Shown here: positions 52,808 through 54,329 of the stretch, one piece after another
Layout: each line of letters opens with the position of its first letter
Position numbering within the stretch: position 1 is the stretch's first letter
NCBI GenBank assembly: GCA_003252105.1
Contig: QKDL01000067.1
Location: 1 to 54,329, forward strand
Origin: Arcobacter sp.
GTDB taxonomy: Bacteria > Campylobacterota > Campylobacteria > Campylobacterales > Arcobacteraceae
DNA: 54,329 bases
Direction of reading: 5' to 3'
The notes under the pieces: generated by a model
What the model was told of the DNA's origin: nothing
Seen by the model: the letters and a program-made list of their open reading frames with translations, nothing else
Database searches by the model: none
Made by a program: the position numbers and the translations under genes

Positions 52808-54307
52808 TCACCTTCTTCTATAACTTAAGGCTTCCATTAGATGACTTTTTTGTATACTTTTACTCTCTTGCAAATCAGCGATTGTTCTTGATACTTTCAA
52901 TATCTTATTTACACTTCTAAAAGATAGATTAAAACTCATTGTGGCTTTGTCTAAGATTGTTTTACACTCTTCATTTAAAACACAATATTTTAAAATATCC
53001 TCATCACTTAACTTTCCATTTAACTCACTTTGTCCCCTTTGTTTTTGTTTAATAAACGCATTTATGACCAAGTTATGAAACTGCCTAGAACTATATGAGG
53101 CTTTTTGTTTTATATCTGACTCATTCATCACTATATATAAATCAATCCTATCTAAAAAAGGTTCACTTAAACGGTTTTTATATTTTTTTATTTCAAGTTC
53201 ATTACATCTACAACTATTGTTTATAGTTAGTAAATTTCCACAAGGACATGGGTTCATTGCACTTGCAAATAGAAATTTTGTATCAAACTTTATTTTACTA
53301 TTGGCTCTACTAACTAACAACTTATAATCTTCCAAAGGCTCTCTCATAGCTTCAAGTATAGCACCACTAAAATATGGTAGCTCATCAAAAAATAGCACTC
53401 CATTATTTGCCAAAGCTATTTCACCTATATTATTTCCACCTATTATTGAAGCCTTAGAACTTGATTGATGAGGACTTCTAAAAACTCTAATAGGTTTAAA
53501 ATCAGGTTCTTTTAAATCCAAAGCTTGAAGTTTTGCAACCTCTAATATCTCATCAATACTCATAGGAGGCATAATATATTGCAATCTTTTTACAATCATC
53601 GATTTACCACACCCTGGACTTCCTTCAAAAAGAATATTGTGGTTTCCCGCTGCACTAATCAAAGCAGCTCTTTTTGCACCTTCTTGTCCTTTTACATCTT
53701 TAAAATCAAGGATATATTCATTTACAAAAAAATACTCCTTGTTTTCTATTAATACTTTTTTATAACTATATTTTTCTTGTTTGTATTTATAGTTCTCTTT
53801 TTCATTTGTAGAAAAGAATTTTATAGCTTCTACAAGATTTTCTACACAAAAAACCTCTATATTTGGTATTTTTGATATCTTCATAGCACTTTTTTTACAT
53901 ACCAAAACTTTTTTTATATTGTTTTGTTTTACCAAAGATAAAATTATAGGAAAAATTTGGCTACTATCATTGATATCTCCATTTAAAGACAACTCTCCAA
54001 AGATATGAAAATCTTCAAATTTGATATTTTTATTTTCATAAAGTGATATAAGTAAAGCAATAGGCAAATCAAAATGAGTACCACCCTTTTTAATCTCACT
54101 TGGAGCTAGATTTACAGTAATCTTTTTAGGAGGAAATTTAAAATCATTTGTAAGCAAGGCAGACTTAACTCTGTCTTTTGATTCTTGAATACTATTTGTA
54201 GCAAGACCAACGATAGTAAAGCTAGGTAGCCCTTTTGTAAAAGTAGATTCAACCTCTACTTCTTTTGCATCTATTTCATTTAAAGTTCCTGATTTTATGA
54301 TTTTCAT
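52808..54307 (-). CDS. comM: ComM/YifB-family Mg-chelatase-like AAA+ protein
   Basis: 499 residues, complete. An N-terminal Lon-like domain (GLPSFTIVGLATNSIQESKDR, FPPKKITVNLAP) precedes the AAA+ module with Walker A EGSPGCGKSM, Walker B VLFFDELPYF and a zinc-type segment (CPCGNLLTINNSCRC). ComM promotes branch migration during natural transformation, which fits the nearby CtsE/CtsF-like genes. Confidence 0.92.
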   Translation of the reverse strand: MKIIKSGTLNEIDAKEVEVESTFTKGLPSFTIVGLATNSIQESKDRVKSALLTNDFKFPPKKITVNLAPSEIKKGGTHFDLPIALLISLYENKNIKFEDFHIFGELSLNGDINDSSQIFPIILSLVKQNNIKKVLVCKKSAMKISKIPNIEVFCVENLVEAIKFFSTNEKENYKYKQEKYSYKKVLIENKEYFFVNEYILDFKDVKGQEGAKRAALISAAGNHNILFEGSPGCGKSMIVKRLQYIMPPMSIDEILEVAKLQALDLKEPDFKPIRVFRSPHQSSSKASIIGGNNIGEIALANNGVLFFDELPYFSGAILEAMREPLEDYKLLVSRANSKIKFDTKFLFASAMNPCPCGNLLTINNSCRCNELEIKKYKNRLSEPFLDRIDLYIVMNESDIKQKASYSSRQFHNLVINAFIKQKQRGQSELNGKLSDEDILKYCVLNEECKTILDKATMSFNLSFRSVNKILKVSRTIADLQESKSIQKSHLMEALSYRRR

Positions 54308-54329
54308 TTGTATTCTTTATAATCTAGTT

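Noticed and set aside
1..54329. tRNA, rRNA, CRISPR arrays, insertion sequences, prophage
   Set aside because: No cloverleaf-like sequence, spaced direct repeats, transposase, integrase or phage structural gene was found on either strand.

Overview
The window comes from a low-GC, Gram-negative bacterium of the Campylobacterota, most likely an Arcobacter-type organism (Arcobacteraceae). The evidence is the very AT-rich DNA, A-rich leaders with TATAAT-type -10 elements, a Campylobacter-like CtsE/CtsF transformation operon, Csd/Pgp cell-shape peptidoglycan hydrolases, small-type PurL, fused MsrB-MsrA, an Amt-GGDEF fusion and a HemD-type tetrapyrrole gene. No rRNA, tRNA, insertion sequence, prophage or CRISPR array was seen.

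Region 1 (1-2.3 kb) is housekeeping: RNase HII, a thiamine-binding-like protein, uroporphyrinogen-III synthase and a conserved hypothetical gene.

Region 2 (2.3-22.5 kb) is the standout: a roughly 20 kb metal-complex uptake island. It encodes four TonB-dependent outer-membrane receptors, four periplasmic binding proteins of the FecB/TroA-like superfamily, but only one FecCD-type permease and one ATPase. It has its own ExbB-ExbD-TonB motor, two luciferase-like (LLM) flavin oxidoreductases, two SAM methyltransferases, a group 2-like truncated globin and a small secreted protein that resembles the molybdopterin-binding domain of sulfite oxidase. Three near-identical 24-bp palindromes of the form CGYTATATA-N6-TAYAYWAYG lie in the promoters of its three rightward transcription units. 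They look like ModE operators (Mo-boxes), and two overlap good sigma-70 promoters. I infer that this is a molybdenum- or tungsten-responsive island for TonB-dependent uptake of a chelated oxyanion or other metal complex, a role not normally described for molybdenum. The ligand itself cannot be read from the sequence.

Region 3 (22.5-28.9 kb) holds protein repair and general metabolism: MsrBA, a fumarylacetoacetase-family enzyme, a DsrE-like protein, a Nudix hydrolase, MetA (with the Glu111 typical of acetyl-CoA users) behind a leader with two strong hairpins, a DUF4260 membrane protein, a J-domain protein and a patatin-like lipase.

Region 4 (28.9-32.4 kb) is accessory: a structured leader, an unknown 158-residue protein, a strong terminator and a radical SAM/SPASM maturase (a possible RiPP or protein-modification pair), then an orphan HigA antitoxin with a decayed HigB toxin and an AbiH-type anti-phage gene.

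Region 5 (32.4-54.3 kb) contains purH, an ammonium-transporter/diguanylate-cyclase fusion, a divergent pair of NosL-like proteins leading into a LolDE/MacB-like exporter and a Cys-rich membrane protein, purL, divergent cell-shape peptidases (Csd6/Pgp2-like and Csd3-like M23), mgtE, folE, a type II secretion/competence operon whose first gene appears to use a non-ATG start, era, a hypothetical gene and comM.
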